A stretch of DNA of 62,221 nt from an uncultured Eubacterium sp. (GTDB lineage: Bacteria > Bacillota > Clostridia > Lachnospirales > Lachnospiraceae): contig CAMDYG010000010.1 in the NCBI GenBank assembly GCA_945910225.1, positions 1 through 62,221 of the forward strand, read 5' to 3'. The translations under genes and the position numbers were made by a program. This document shows, piece after piece, positions 1 through 9,163 of this stretch (the first letter of the stretch is position 1; every line of letters starts with the position of its first letter). Below the pieces are notes generated by a model. It saw only the letters and a program-made list of their open reading frames with translations, searched no databases and was not told where the DNA came from.

Positions 1-194
1 GACAGTTCAGACAGTTATGGATTGCCAGAATCAATGCTGCTGCAAGAATCAATGGACTTTCATACAGCAAGTTTATGTATGGTCTTAAGTTAGCTAATAT
101 TGATCTTAACAGAAAGGTATTATCTGAGATGGCTGTTAATGATGCAGAGGGATTTGCTAAACTCGCAGAGGTTGCTAAGTCTAAGCTTGCATAA
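1..194 (+). CDS. rplT: 50S ribosomal protein L20, C-terminal part (5' end outside window)
   Basis: Partial gene; the reading frame enters at base 3 and gives the last 63 residues, ending in TAA. The stretch [20 protein letters not shown] is the highly conserved L20 segment that binds 23S rRNA, so the call is secure. L20 is an early assembly protein of the large ribosomal subunit and in Firmicutes is normally the last gene of infC-rpmI-rplT. A strong hairpin with a T-run follows 35 bases after the stop, consistent with the end of that operon. Confidence 0.97.
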   Translation, partial: QFRQLWIARINAAARINGLSYSKFMYGLKLANIDLNRKVLSEMAVNDAEGFAKLAEVAKSKLA

Positions 195-228
195 TTAATC
201 ATATTTTTGAATATCAATCATAATATAT

Positions 229-257
229 AAGCTGTCGTTATTACGGCAGCTTATTTT
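229..257 (+). terminator. rho-independent terminator after rplT
   Basis: A 10-bp stem (AAGCTGTCGT with ACGGCAGCTT, one G-T pair) encloses a TATT loop and is followed by ATTTT. It sits directly downstream of rplT and separates it from the lipoprotein gene. Confidence 0.85.
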
Positions 258-390
258 GCGCTAAAGGAATTATTAAATATGATTATTTTGTGAACTAATG
301 CTGATAAATATAGATAAAAAATCTTTTATATGGTATAGTATGAAAGTCAATTCTTTACCCTGATGAAAGGGCAAGAGCGGAGGTTTTATT

Positions 391-1443
391 GTGAAAAAGA
401 GTTTTTTGAAGAAAGTATCAATAGTATTAACGTCAGCTGTAATGCTATTGGGAACAGCATGTAATAACAAGATTAAGGTCAGCTATGATTATAATGTTGA
501 TGATTATGTTGAACTTGGACAGTATGAGAACATAACTGTTGATGTAGATAAGACATCAATAGAAAATAAGCTTATCGAGAATAAGATCAAGCAGGATGTT
601 GAGGATAATACAACATATACAGAGGTCGACAGGGGAGCTGTGGAGACAGATCAGATTCTCGTGACATACACAGCATCTACATCAGGAGTTGCAACAAGCG
701 GACTTACTAATACAGATGGCGTTACAATGATTCTTGGAACAGATAAGCTCGGTCTTAACCTTGATGAACTGGATGAAGCACTTTATGGTATGAAGCCAGG
801 CGAAACTAAGGTCATGGTTGTTGATATTCCTGAGGATTATAGCAATTCAATATATGCAGGAACTAAGGTTGTATTTGAACTTACCATGAAGACAGTTTCA
901 CAGGCCAATGTTCCTATGATAACAAATGCATATGTTAAAGAGGCATTTGGATTTGATACAGTAGAAGAGTATCGTGAATCTGTTAAGGAAGAACTTAAGA
1001 CAAAGATTGATTCACAGGTTGAAGATGAAATGCAGGGAAAAATACTTTCTGCTTTACAGGATACATCTAAGGTTTCAGAATATCCGGATTCACTATTAGA
1101 GGAACTTAATGACAGATATAATGAGTCTATTGGTTTTTATGCTGATTTTACAAATATGTCAAAGGATGAGTATTGCCAGAGCCAGTATGGACTTACATTT
1201 GATGAATATGTAAAGAAATCAGCAGCTCAGCAGCTCATAATGGAAGCGATTGTTAAGAAACTCAATATAACTATAAGAGATTATGATTATAAGGGGGATC
1301 TTTCTGATTTTGCTTCTGATAATGGATATTCAGATGCGTCTAAGTTTGAAGAAAAGTATGGAAAAGATAAAATAGTAAAAGCTATGCTTATACAGAAAGC
1401 ACAGGATTATGTAATAGATCATGCTAATGTAACATATAATTAA
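391..1443 (+). CDS. secreted trigger-factor-like lipoprotein (peptidyl-prolyl isomerase/chaperone)
   Basis: 350 residues with a GTG start, chosen because GGAGG lies 8 bases upstream and because it gives a complete lipoprotein signal: KK at the N-terminus, a hydrophobic core and a lipobox ending in GTAC at Cys24. The mature part has an FKBP-like segment (about residues 80-170, including LDELDEALYGMKPGE and VVFELTMKTV, which match the trigger-factor PPIase domain). A helical C-terminal region with 'VEEYRESVKEELK' resembles the trigger-factor chaperone arm. The ribosome-binding N-domain with its FRxGKxP signature is absent. The likely job is folding of exported proteins at the outer face of the membrane, analogous to PrsA. 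The homology is clear in pattern; the function is inferred. Confidence 0.8.
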   Translation: MKKSFLKKVSIVLTSAVMLLGTACNNKIKVSYDYNVDDYVELGQYENITVDVDKTSIENKLIENKIKQDVEDNTTYTEVDRGAVETDQILVTYTASTSGVATSGLTNTDGVTMILGTDKLGLNLDELDEALYGMKPGETKVMVVDIPEDYSNSIYAGTKVVFELTMKTVSQANVPMITNAYVKEAFGFDTVEEYRESVKEELKTKIDSQVEDEMQGKILSALQDTSKVSEYPDSLLEELNDRYNESIGFYADFTNMSKDEYCQSQYGLTFDEYVKKSAAQQLIMEAIVKKLNITIRDYDYKGDLSDFASDNGYSDASKFEEKYGKDKIVKAMLIQKAQDYVIDHANVTYN

Positions 1444-1465
1444 TATCAGGCAGAAATATAATTAA

Positions 1466-1524
1466 AAGCAGGTCAGCGTTATGATTAAGGGAAAATCTTA
1501 AATCATAATGCTGATCTGCTTTTT
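1466..1524. terminator. bidirectional terminator between the lipoprotein gene and dut
   Basis: A very long inverted repeat (about 24 bp, left arm 1466-1489, right arm 1499-1520) ends in TTTTT on the plus strand and begins after an A-run that serves the minus strand. It lies between two convergent genes, so it can end both transcripts. Confidence 0.9.
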
Positions 1525-1539
1525 GATATATCAGATATA

Positions 1540-1983
1540 TTATTTTGATCCAGTTGAACCGAATCCACCAGTACCGCGTTCAGTGTCGTTTAGCTCTTCA
1601 ACTATATTGAAATCAGCTGTTATATATGGAGCAAGGACAATCTGGGCTATACGCTCTTTTGGCTCTACAGTTACCGGATTCTGGGAATGGTTATGAAGTG
1701 CTACTATTATCTCACCTCTATAATCTGAATCGATTACGCCTACTTTATTGGCAGGAGCAACTCCTTTTTTGCATGCCATTCCGCTTCTTGCATATATAAG
1801 ACCAACAAGGCCTGTTGGAATTTCCATAGCAATACCTGTTTTGATGAATTCTGTTGTACCTGGAGCAATTGTAACAGCTTCAGGCATGCCAGAATACAGA
1901 TCGGCTCCTGCAGAAAATTCAGTGCCGTATGTAGGAATACAGGCGTTTTCGTTTAATTTTTTGATATTTACTTTTTGTGACAT
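1540..1983 (-). CDS. dut: dUTP diphosphatase (trimeric dUTPase)
   Basis: 147 residues, the normal length for trimeric dUTPase, which hydrolyses dUTP to dUMP and keeps uracil out of DNA. All five family motifs are visible in order: GADLY, ARSG, GVIDSDYRGE, ERIAQ and the glycine-rich C-terminal arm RGTGGFGSTG. The start has GGAGG 7 bases upstream. It follows nrdG on the same strand with a 32-base gap, pairing two deoxynucleotide-metabolism genes in one likely transcript. Confidence 0.97.
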   Translation of the reverse strand: MSQKVNIKKLNENACIPTYGTEFSAGADLYSGMPEAVTIAPGTTEFIKTGIAMEIPTGLVGLIYARSGMACKKGVAPANKVGVIDSDYRGEIIVALHNHSQNPVTVEPKERIAQIVLAPYITADFNIVEELNDTERGTGGFGSTGSK

Positions 1984-2015
1984 AATAATCCTCCATCTGG
2001 TTTCTTTTTTAAATA

Positions 2016-2537
2016 TTAATTATATAATAAAACAACTTTACCGGTTTCTAACGATTCTTTGACAAGAATAGTACGCTGGTTAGAAGAACCTTTGAATTTT
2101 AACATCATATCTTTTTTATCCTCTTCAAATTTTCCATCAACAATTACATCAATGTATTCCAGCATTTCGATAGTCTCTTTCCATTCTTTACACATGCGTT
2201 CAACAATATCTTTATCAAACAGATAGCCAGTAAAACACCATATGCTTAAATCTGGATAAACCTTTCGGACTTCCCGTAAAAGTGGTAATAATCCCTGTTG
2301 ATTACTGTGCTCAAAAGGCTCTCCGCCAAGCAGGGTTAATCCGGTAACATAATCTGGAGCAAGAGAATCAATGATTTCTTTGATTGTTTCATCTGTGAAA
2401 TCACGACCATAATTAAAATCCCATGCAATTTCGTTAAAACAGCCTTTACATCTGTGAGTGCAGCCGCTTACGAAAAGAGAAGTGCGGACACCGGGACCAT
2501 TGGCAATATCGCATGTTTTTATCTCTGCATAATGCAT
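2016..2537 (-). CDS. nrdG: anaerobic ribonucleoside-triphosphate reductase activating protein
   Basis: 173 residues. NrdG is a radical SAM enzyme that places the glycyl radical on the class III reductase NrdD. The 4Fe-4S motif CX3CX2C is present (Cys26, Cys30, Cys33, in GCTHRCKGC), preceded by the typical NGPGVRTSLFVSG and followed by the TLLGGEPF glycine motif. AAAGGAGG precedes the ATG by 5 bases. No nrdD lies next to it in this window, so its partner must be elsewhere. It marks an anaerobic lifestyle. Confidence 0.95.
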   Translation of the reverse strand: MHYAEIKTCDIANGPGVRTSLFVSGCTHRCKGCFNEIAWDFNYGRDFTDETIKEIIDSLAPDYVTGLTLLGGEPFEHSNQQGLLPLLREVRKVYPDLSIWCFTGYLFDKDIVERMCKEWKETIEMLEYIDVIVDGKFEEDKKDMMLKFKGSSNQRTILVKESLETGKVVLLYN

Positions 2538-2611
2538 ATAAACCTCCTTTGAAATATATTTAAGTATAACAACAAATCTGTATTATAACGATAAAATGCT
2601 ATAATAATTCA

Positions 2612-2660
2612 TGAAACACTGAAATATAAATGCTATATTAAGCATATAGAAAATGTTTCA
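2612..2660. promoter_or_regulatory. possible operator: nested inverted repeats upstream of the YetA-like gene
   Basis: TGAAACA (2612-2618) is repeated inverted as TGTTTCA (2654-2660), and between them lies a second palindrome, ATGCT-6 nt-AGCAT. The position, 57 bases upstream of a carbohydrate enzyme gene, suits a repressor site. No matching regulator is in the window, so this is only a candidate. Confidence 0.3.
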
Positions 2661-2716
2661 AATCTGATGTACAATTATAGCAGATTTATTCGTGACAAAC
2701 AATGGAGGGTATGATT

Positions 2717-5092
2717 ATGCATATTTATTTTGATAAGCTTTACAGATATGACAGGATAGAGGAGCCAGTAGGAATTGCTATTCCTTTTAAAGAGGGTGAA
2801 CTGACATCAATAGATAATATTGCAATTAAACAGAATGAAAAGATGTGTATGGTTCAGCCAAAAGTTACATCAAGACATGCGGATGGAAGTGTAAGATATC
2901 TGTATGTTGACTTTTTGGCAGATATTCCGGCTAACAAAGGAACTGTTCTTGAATTTGAGAAATACTCTGACAGACAATACAATGGGACAGAAGGCGTATT
3001 AGTGAAAAAGACAGACTCTGGGCTGGTGGTTGATACGGGGTGTATTAACTTTACCGTTGATAATAATTCAGACAGTATATTTGAATCACTGTATGATGGA
3101 AGAAGATATTATAATTCGAGGAATTTTGAAGGACCATATCTGAAAGATGATTCAGGTAAGTATGATATTAGTATTAATTCATGGGAAGTTCTGGCAGCTG
3201 GACCAGTAAAAGCGGTTCTAAGAGCGCACGGAACTAATATACATGGCAATAAGAATATTGAATTTGAGATAATACTTACAGCATATGCAGGTAAATCATG
3301 GGTTGATATGGCTTATAGGATTATTAACACGACAGATGATGAGTTGCACATAAAGTCTTTGGTCTTCTATGTTAAACCAGATCCGGATGTAAATGTAAGT
3401 GATGATTTATTTGATATGCATATTAATGCTGGCAATGATTCTACAGGATGTGGAGATGTACTTACTGACAATTCTCATGAAGATGGTCCTGTATTTCATA
3501 CACGGGGAACTGCTGAACTTGAGATGATATCACATAAAGCACCGGTAAACTCAATAAGAACGCTGGTTGGAAGCTCCAATTATAAAACAGATTTCTATAT
3601 TGGAAAGGGTGGAGTACAGGTTAATAAAGTTATAGATGATTCATATCTTGTGAAAGAGGCTAACGAGCACTTTGCTGAAGTATTCTATGGAACATTTATG
3701 GCAGATTATACGGATAGATTGGACGGAGTGTGCGTAACTGTGTTTCAGGCACAGCAGAATTATCCTAAAGCCATAAAGGCATATGATGGTGGAATAGCAG
3801 TTATGCTTGTTCCAGAGGACATAGGAAGTGTTGTTATGCAGCCGGGAATGGCAAAAGAACAGAGAGTTCTTATGCATTTTCATGAACCTGAAATGCCAAT
3901 GTGGGAACTGGATAACAGGAGCACGATATATCAGATGCCAGACAGACCATGTATATCACCGGATGTGTTCAGGGATGCAGGAGTAAGTCTTGATGTTTTT
4001 CCACAGCATCTGACAGATGAAGTAGAAATAGCGTTAATTGCAAGAGCAGACAATCATTCGAGATGTTATGGCATGATTAACTGGGGGGATTCGGTTGATA
4101 TGGGATATACCAAACAGGGACGAGGCGGAGGAAAGCTTGTTTGGAGCAATAATGAGTATGATTATCCACATTCATGTGCCCTTATGTATGCAAGAACAGG
4201 CGTGAGAAGATTTTTGGATTACTTAATCGTTTCGGCAAAGCACCAGATGGATATAGATGTGTGCCATTATAGCTCTAATCCATTAAGAATTGGCGGGCAG
4301 TGGGAGCATACAGCAGGACACTGTAAGAATGGAATTATGGTATGCTCACATGAATGGGTCGAAGGAATGCTTGATTATTACCATTTTACAGGGGATGAGA
4401 GAGGTCTTGAGACTGCAATTGGCATAGGAGATAATATTTTAAGGCTTCTTGATACCCCAATGTATGCCAAGCCGGGTGAAGCTAATGCAAGGGAAACAGG
4501 ATGGGCATTAAGAGCGCTTACAGCATTGTATGTTGAGACAAGGGATGATAAGTGGCTTGGAAAATGTGAATGGATAATTGACAGCTTTAAAATATGGGAA
4601 GAAGAGTATGGCAACTGGCTTGCTCCATATACAGATAACACTCTTATAAGAGTTGGGTTTATGATTTCTGTAGCGGTTGGAAGTGTGATGAGATATTACA
4701 GAGTATTCCCAAGAGAAGATATTAAACAGATGCTTATAAGGGCTGTCGATGATATGGTAGAAAATTGCACTCTTGATAATGGATTGTTTTATTATAAGGA
4801 ACTTCCGTCACTTTCAAGAAATGGAAACAATACGCTTCTTCTTGAATCACTTGCAATAGCATATGAGTTAACAGGTGATAAGAAGTATCTTGAATATGGT
4901 TTTAAAACCTTCGAGACAAACATAAATAATACCCAGAGGGCAGGAATTGGTTCAAAGCAGATCATAGACGACACAGTTATGGTTGCAGGTGACAGTACAA
5001 AAGGATTTGCACAGAGTTTTATTCCTCTTGTTACATACTATAAGGCTCTTGGGGATGCAGGAATGATGGATAAAATCAGACTGTACGTGTAA
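2717..5092 (+). CDS. YetA/PcRGLX-like protein, probable exo-rhamnogalacturonan lyase family
   Basis: 791 residues from the ATG at 2717, chosen because GGAGGG lies 7 bases upstream; two earlier in-frame ATGs are too close to that site. There is no signal peptide, so the protein should be cytoplasmic. The opening (a beta-rich segment with VGIAIPFKEGEL), a central beta-sandwich and a C-terminal alpha-barrel-like part (GGQWEHTAGHCKNGIMVCSHEW, then repeated helix pairs such as DYYHFTGDERGLETAIGIG and YELTGDKKYLEYGF) match my memory of the YetA/PcRGLX family. Characterised relatives attack rhamnogalacturonan backbones or oligomers. The exact substrate cannot be told from sequence. A sugar isomerase-like gene follows, fitting uronate or oligosaccharide use. 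Confidence 0.7.
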   Translation: MHIYFDKLYRYDRIEEPVGIAIPFKEGELTSIDNIAIKQNEKMCMVQPKVTSRHADGSVRYLYVDFLADIPANKGTVLEFEKYSDRQYNGTEGVLVKKTDSGLVVDTGCINFTVDNNSDSIFESLYDGRRYYNSRNFEGPYLKDDSGKYDISINSWEVLAAGPVKAVLRAHGTNIHGNKNIEFEIILTAYAGKSWVDMAYRIINTTDDELHIKSLVFYVKPDPDVNVSDDLFDMHINAGNDSTGCGDVLTDNSHEDGPVFHTRGTAELEMISHKAPVNSIRTLVGSSNYKTDFYIGKGGVQVNKVIDDSYLVKEANEHFAEVFYGTFMADYTDRLDGVCVTVFQAQQNYPKAIKAYDGGIAVMLVPEDIGSVVMQPGMAKEQRVLMHFHEPEMPMWELDNRSTIYQMPDRPCISPDVFRDAGVSLDVFPQHLTDEVEIALIARADNHSRCYGMINWGDSVDMGYTKQGRGGGKLVWSNNEYDYPHSCALMYARTGVRRFLDYLIVSAKHQMDIDVCHYSSNPLRIGGQWEHTAGHCKNGIMVCSHEWVEGMLDYYHFTGDERGLETAIGIGDNILRLLDTPMYAKPGEANARETGWALRALTALYVETRDDKWLGKCEWIIDSFKIWEEEYGNWLAPYTDNTLIRVGFMISVAVGSVMRYYRVFPREDIKQMLIRAVDDMVENCTLDNGLFYYKELPSLSRNGNNTLLLESLAIAYELTGDKKYLEYGFKTFETNINNTQRAGIGSKQIIDDTVMVAGDSTKGFAQSFIPLVTYYKALGDAGMMDKIRLYV

Positions 5093-5119
5093 ATTCCGTT
5101 ATATACAGAGTTTTTTACG

Positions 5120-5172
5120 GTGAGAGAAAGCAAACAGATTTCGCTTAGGTGAGCTTTCTCTCATCTTTTTTT
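5120..5172 (+). terminator. terminator after the YetA-like gene
   Basis: TGAGAGAAAGC (5121-5131) pairs perfectly with GCTTTCTCTCA (5153-5163) around a 21-base loop and is followed by a run of T residues. Confidence 0.85.
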
Positions 5173-5293
5173 GTATATAGCGGCATTTATGCCTGCACAG
5201 CTTGGAAAAGTCGCAGATATTTACTGGTTTTTTCATGTGAGATATAGTATAATCTTTCAAAAGTGTTTGTTTTTGGAGGAAAGGTGGTTTTTT

Positions 5294-6154
5294 ATGAGAA
5301 TTGGAATAAGAGCACATGATGTTGCATACGCTCCACTTGAAGAGCTTATACCTAATATACACGCACAGGGATTTCATTGCATGCATATAGCACTCAGCAA
5401 GTCTATTAAGGAATTTAAACCAGGGGTTGAGACGATGACTCCCGGACTTGCAATGTATATTAAAGAATTATGTATAGAGAATAAAGTAGATGTTGCGGTA
5501 CTTGGCTGTTATCTTAACCTTTGCAATCCTAATCCTGAGAAGCATAAGGAGATTGTTGAAAAGTATAAGGCGCATATAAGATTTGCAAGTATTCTTGGCT
5601 GTGGTGTTGTCGGTACTGAGACTGGCGCAGTCAATGAGGAGTACAAGTACGAGCCGGCTAATCATAGTGAAGAGGCACTCCAGTGCTTTATTGATAATTT
5701 AAGACCAATTGTTAAATATGCAGAACAGTTTGGCGTTATTGTGGCAATTGAGCCAGTATGGAAGCATATTGTATACACTGTTGAACGTGCAAGAAAGGTG
5801 CTTGATGCTATTGATTCACCTAATCTGCAGATTATATTTGATCCGGTTAATCTGTTATGTGTTGATAATCTTGCACAGCAGGACGAGATTATTGAGAAAG
5901 CATTTGACCTTTTATTAAAGGATATTGCTGTTGTCCACTGCAAGGATTATATTGTTGAAGGCAGTGAGCTTAAGTCTGTGGCAGCAGGTACAGGAAAGGG
6001 TAATCCGGTGACACAGGGAGGACTTAATTATCCGCTTTTGTTAAAGAAGATTAAGGAACATAAGCCATATGTACATTGTACTCTGGAGAATACTGTTCCG
6101 GAAAATGCAGTAGCTACAAGAGAATTTATGGAAAGAACATATGCCAGTGTATAA
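5294..6154 (+). CDS. sugar phosphate isomerase/epimerase (AP-endonuclease-2-like TIM barrel)
   Basis: 286 residues. The start at 5294 follows GGAGGAAAGGTGG; longer in-frame extensions upstream lack a ribosome site and overlap the terminator. The fold is a xylose-isomerase-like TIM barrel: VAIEPV carries the first metal-ligand glutamate, IIFDPVN the aspartate, VVHCKDY the histidine and CTLEN the last glutamate. Members isomerise or epimerise keto-sugars, inosose or tagaturonate-like compounds. Following the YetA-like gene, a role in pectin-derived sugar metabolism is plausible, but the genes are separated by a terminator. The substrate is unknown. Confidence 0.75.
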   Translation: MRIGIRAHDVAYAPLEELIPNIHAQGFHCMHIALSKSIKEFKPGVETMTPGLAMYIKELCIENKVDVAVLGCYLNLCNPNPEKHKEIVEKYKAHIRFASILGCGVVGTETGAVNEEYKYEPANHSEEALQCFIDNLRPIVKYAEQFGVIVAIEPVWKHIVYTVERARKVLDAIDSPNLQIIFDPVNLLCVDNLAQQDEIIEKAFDLLLKDIAVVHCKDYIVEGSELKSVAAGTGKGNPVTQGGLNYPLLLKKIKEHKPYVHCTLENTVPENAVATREFMERTYASV

Positions 6155-6222
6155 GTAAGTGACATATATTAAGAATTGTATTGAAATCAGACACTGGAAA
6201 TTACCAGAGAATGGAGGCATGT

Positions 6223-8523
6223 ATGCCAGAGAACATTGAATTACCAGGCACAAGCCATAATAAAACTAATCAGGTTGAGAGAGCTGTGGATACACCAGCT
6301 GATTTTACAAGTCCTGAGGAACTTTATAATGATCTTATTACTGAAATAAAAAAATATCATCCCTCAACAGATCTGTCTGATATCCAGAAGGCATACGATA
6401 CAGCCCGTAAAGCACATGAGGGGCAGTTTAGAAAATCAGGAGAACCATATATTATTCATCCATTATGTGTTGCAATAATTTTAGCTGAACTCGAACTCGA
6501 TAAAGAATCAATTATAGCAGGCCTGCTTCATGATGTTGTTGAGGACACTGTAATGACAAGTGAAGATGTTGCAAGAGAATTCGGAGATGAGGTTGCACTG
6601 CTTGTTGATGGTGTAACAAAGCTGACACAGCTCAATTATCAGCATGATAAGATTGAGGTTCAGGCTGAGAACCTTAGAAAAATGTTCCTTGCGATGGCAA
6701 AGGATATAAGAGTAATTCTTATAAAGCTTGCCGACAGACTTCATAATATGAGAACAATGCAGTATCAGTCGCCTGCAAAGCAGATTGAGAAATCAAGAGA
6801 AACAATGGAGATATATGCTCCAATTGCACACAGGTTAGGTATTTCCAAGATTAAGGTAGAGCTTGATGACTTATCAATGAAGTATCTTATGCCAGATGTT
6901 TACAATGACCTTGTTGAGCAGGTTAATATAAACAGACCGGGCAGGGAAGCATTTATTAAGAGTATAATTAAAGAAGTGGGTATGCATATAAGCAATGCTG
7001 GTATTGAGGCTGAGATTGACGGAAGAGTTAAACATTTCTTCTCAATTTACAGAAAAATGGTTAACCAGAACAAGACACTTGACCAGATATATGACATATT
7101 TGCAGTAAGAATTAAAGTGGATACTGTAAAGGACTGTTATGCGGCACTTGGCGTAATCCATGAAATGTATAAGCCTATTCCTGGCCGTTTCAAGGATTAT
7201 ATTGCAATGCCTAAGCCTAATAATTATCAGTCACTTCATACAACACTTATAGCATCTAACGGACAGCCATTTGAAATACAGATAAGAACTTACGAGATGC
7301 ATAAGATTGCTGAATATGGTATTGCTGCACACTGGAAGTACAAGGAAGGCAAGACAGGAGAAAAGGACAACCAGAGTGAGGAAGCAAAGCTTAGCTGGTT
7401 AAGACAGATTCTTGAATGGCAGAAAGAAATGTCAGATAATAAGGAATTCTTATCATCTATCAAGAATGACCTTAATCTTTTCTCGGACAGCGTATATTGC
7501 TTTACACCTTCAGGTGATGTAAAGAATCTTCCTGCGGGTTCATGCCCTATAGATTTTGCATATAGTATACACAGTGCTGTAGGTAATAAGATGGTAGGCG
7601 CAAGAGTCAACGGAAAGCTTGTTAATATTGATTATGTTATCAAGAATGGTGACAGAATTGAGATTATAACATCCCAGAATTCAAAAGGACCAAGCCGTGA
7701 CTGGCTTTCAATTGTAAAGAGTACACAGGCTAAGAATAAGATTAACCAGTGGTTTAAGCAGGAGTTAAAGGAAGATAATATCCTTAAGGGCAAAGAAATG
7801 GTTGCTAACTACTGTAAGACTAAGGGAATAGTTCTTTCTGATATTACCAAGCCGGAATATGTCGAGAAGTGCCTTAACAAATATGGCTTTAAGGACTGGG
7901 ATTCTATACTTGCAGCTGTTGGACATGGTGCGCTTAAAGAGAGCCAGATTGTAAACAGGCTTAATGAGGAGCATTTAAAGACGAAGAAGGCAGAAGTTAC
8001 AGATAAAGATGTGCTTGAGGAGATTGTTGCTGCCGAGTCTAAGGAAAAAGTTAAGAAAAAAGAAGGCAAGGGTGGAATTGTTGTTAAGGGAATCCACGAT
8101 GTTGCGGTAAGATTTTCAAAATGCTGTAATCCTGTTCCGGGTGATGAGATTGTTGGATTTGTTACCAGAGGAAGAGGAATATCAATCCACAGAACTGATT
8201 GTGTCAATATAATTAATTTCCCGGCTAATGAACGCGCACGTCTTATTGAAGCTGAATGGGAGCAGGGACAGACTAATAGTGATACATATGAGGTCGAAAT
8301 CAATATATTTGCTAATAACAGAACAGGTCTTATTGTAGATATTTCAAGAATGTTTACAGAGGCAGAGATTGATGTTAAATCTATGAACTGCAGACTTAAT
8401 AAAAAGGATGTTGCAACTATAAGCGTTGGTTTTGATATTCATGGAAAGGAAGAACTTAACAGGATTATTGATAAGTTAAGAAAGATAGACGGAGTTACTG
8501 ATATAACAAGAACTGCCGGCTAA
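6223..8523 (+). CDS. relA: bifunctional (p)ppGpp synthetase/hydrolase (Rel/SpoT family)
   Basis: 766 residues, the full length for a long RSH protein. The start at 6223 has GGAGG 5 bases upstream. Domains in order: an HD hydrolase (about 50-200, with His103-Asp104 in LLHDVVEDT), the synthetase (about 250-390, with GRVKHFFSIYRKM, the RXKx form typical of enzymes that keep hydrolase activity, then GRFKDYIAMPKPNNYQSLHT), a TGS domain (about 425-485, VYCFTPSGDVKNLP), a zinc-finger/helical region with KCCNPVPGDEI, and a C-terminal ACT domain. It controls the stringent response and is likely co-transcribed with the hydrolase gene 16 bases downstream, an arrangement common in Clostridia. Confidence 0.97.
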   Translation: MPENIELPGTSHNKTNQVERAVDTPADFTSPEELYNDLITEIKKYHPSTDLSDIQKAYDTARKAHEGQFRKSGEPYIIHPLCVAIILAELELDKESIIAGLLHDVVEDTVMTSEDVAREFGDEVALLVDGVTKLTQLNYQHDKIEVQAENLRKMFLAMAKDIRVILIKLADRLHNMRTMQYQSPAKQIEKSRETMEIYAPIAHRLGISKIKVELDDLSMKYLMPDVYNDLVEQVNINRPGREAFIKSIIKEVGMHISNAGIEAEIDGRVKHFFSIYRKMVNQNKTLDQIYDIFAVRIKVDTVKDCYAALGVIHEMYKPIPGRFKDYIAMPKPNNYQSLHTTLIASNGQPFEIQIRTYEMHKIAEYGIAAHWKYKEGKTGEKDNQSEEAKLSWLRQILEWQKEMSDNKEFLSSIKNDLNLFSDSVYCFTPSGDVKNLPAGSCPIDFAYSIHSAVGNKMVGARVNGKLVNIDYVIKNGDRIEIITSQNSKGPSRDWLSIVKSTQAKNKINQWFKQELKEDNILKGKEMVANYCKTKGIVLSDITKPEYVEKCLNKYGFKDWDSILAAVGHGALKESQIVNRLNEEHLKTKKAEVTDKDVLEEIVAAESKEKVKKKEGKGGIVVKGIHDVAVRFSKCCNPVPGDEIVGFVTRGRGISIHRTDCVNIINFPANERARLIEAEWEQGQTNSDTYEVEINIFANNRTGLIVDISRMFTEAEIDVKSMNCRLNKKDVATISVGFDIHGKEELNRIIDKLRKIDGVTDITRTAG

Positions 8524-8539
8524 GAAAGGTTTACAGATT

Positions 8540-9163
8540 ATGGTTAAGATTGAATCAAAGGTGTTAGGTCCGGTAGCAACTAACTGCTATCTTATAATCA
8601 ACAAGGATAATAATGAGAGTATTATTGTTGACCCGGCAGATTCACCAGAAGCAATATATGATATGGTTGTGCGTTCTGGAAGCAAGCCACAGGCAATACT
8701 TCTTACACACGGACATTTTGATCATATTGGTGCTGCTAATGAAGTGCGTGAGCATTATGGTATTAAGATATATGCATCATGTGATGAAGAAAAGCTTCTT
8801 GCATCACCAGCAAGAAATCTTTCAAATGCATATGGTATGAGCCTGAAGGTAACAGCAGATGTACTTCATAATGATGGAGATATTCTTGAACTTGCAGGAC
8901 TTAAGATAAAGGCAATACATACACCAGGACACACAGCAGGTGGAACATGCTATTATATAGAATCAGACAAGACACTTATGTCAGGTGATACACTTTTTGC
9001 AGGTTCGGTTGGAAGAACAGATTACCCTACAGCAAGTTCAGCTGCAATGACAGAGTCACTTCATGATAAACTCTGTAAGCTCCAGGATGATACAGATGTA
9101 TATCCTGGACATGGAGAGTTCACAACGATTGGATATGAAAAGCAGAATAATCCGTTTATGTGA
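8540..9163 (+). CDS. MBL-fold metallo-hydrolase (glyoxalase II-like)
   Basis: 207 residues. The metallo-beta-lactamase signature HXHXDH is at His57, His59, Asp61 and His62 (THGHFDHIG). Further metal ligands are in HTPGHTAGG, LMSGDTLF and VYPGHGEFT. This subfamily hydrolyses thioesters such as S-D-lactoylglutathione analogues or has unknown substrates. It starts 16 bases after the Rel stop, so it is probably in the rel transcript. An AGAAAGG ribosome site precedes the ATG. Confidence 0.9.
   Translation: MVKIESKVLGPVATNCYLIINKDNNESIIVDPADSPEAIYDMVVRSGSKPQAILLTHGHFDHIGAANEVREHYGIKIYASCDEEKLLASPARNLSNAYGMSLKVTADVLHNDGDILELAGLKIKAIHTPGHTAGGTCYYIESDKTLMSGDTLFAGSVGRTDYPTASSAAMTESLHDKLCKLQDDTDVYPGHGEFTTIGYEKQNNPFM

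Noticed and set aside
7809..8303. Long antisense frames inside rel, and similar ones inside hbd, bioB, phnE and carA
   Set aside because: They are low-complexity Ser/Leu/Ile translations without ribosome sites and lie wholly within strongly supported genes.
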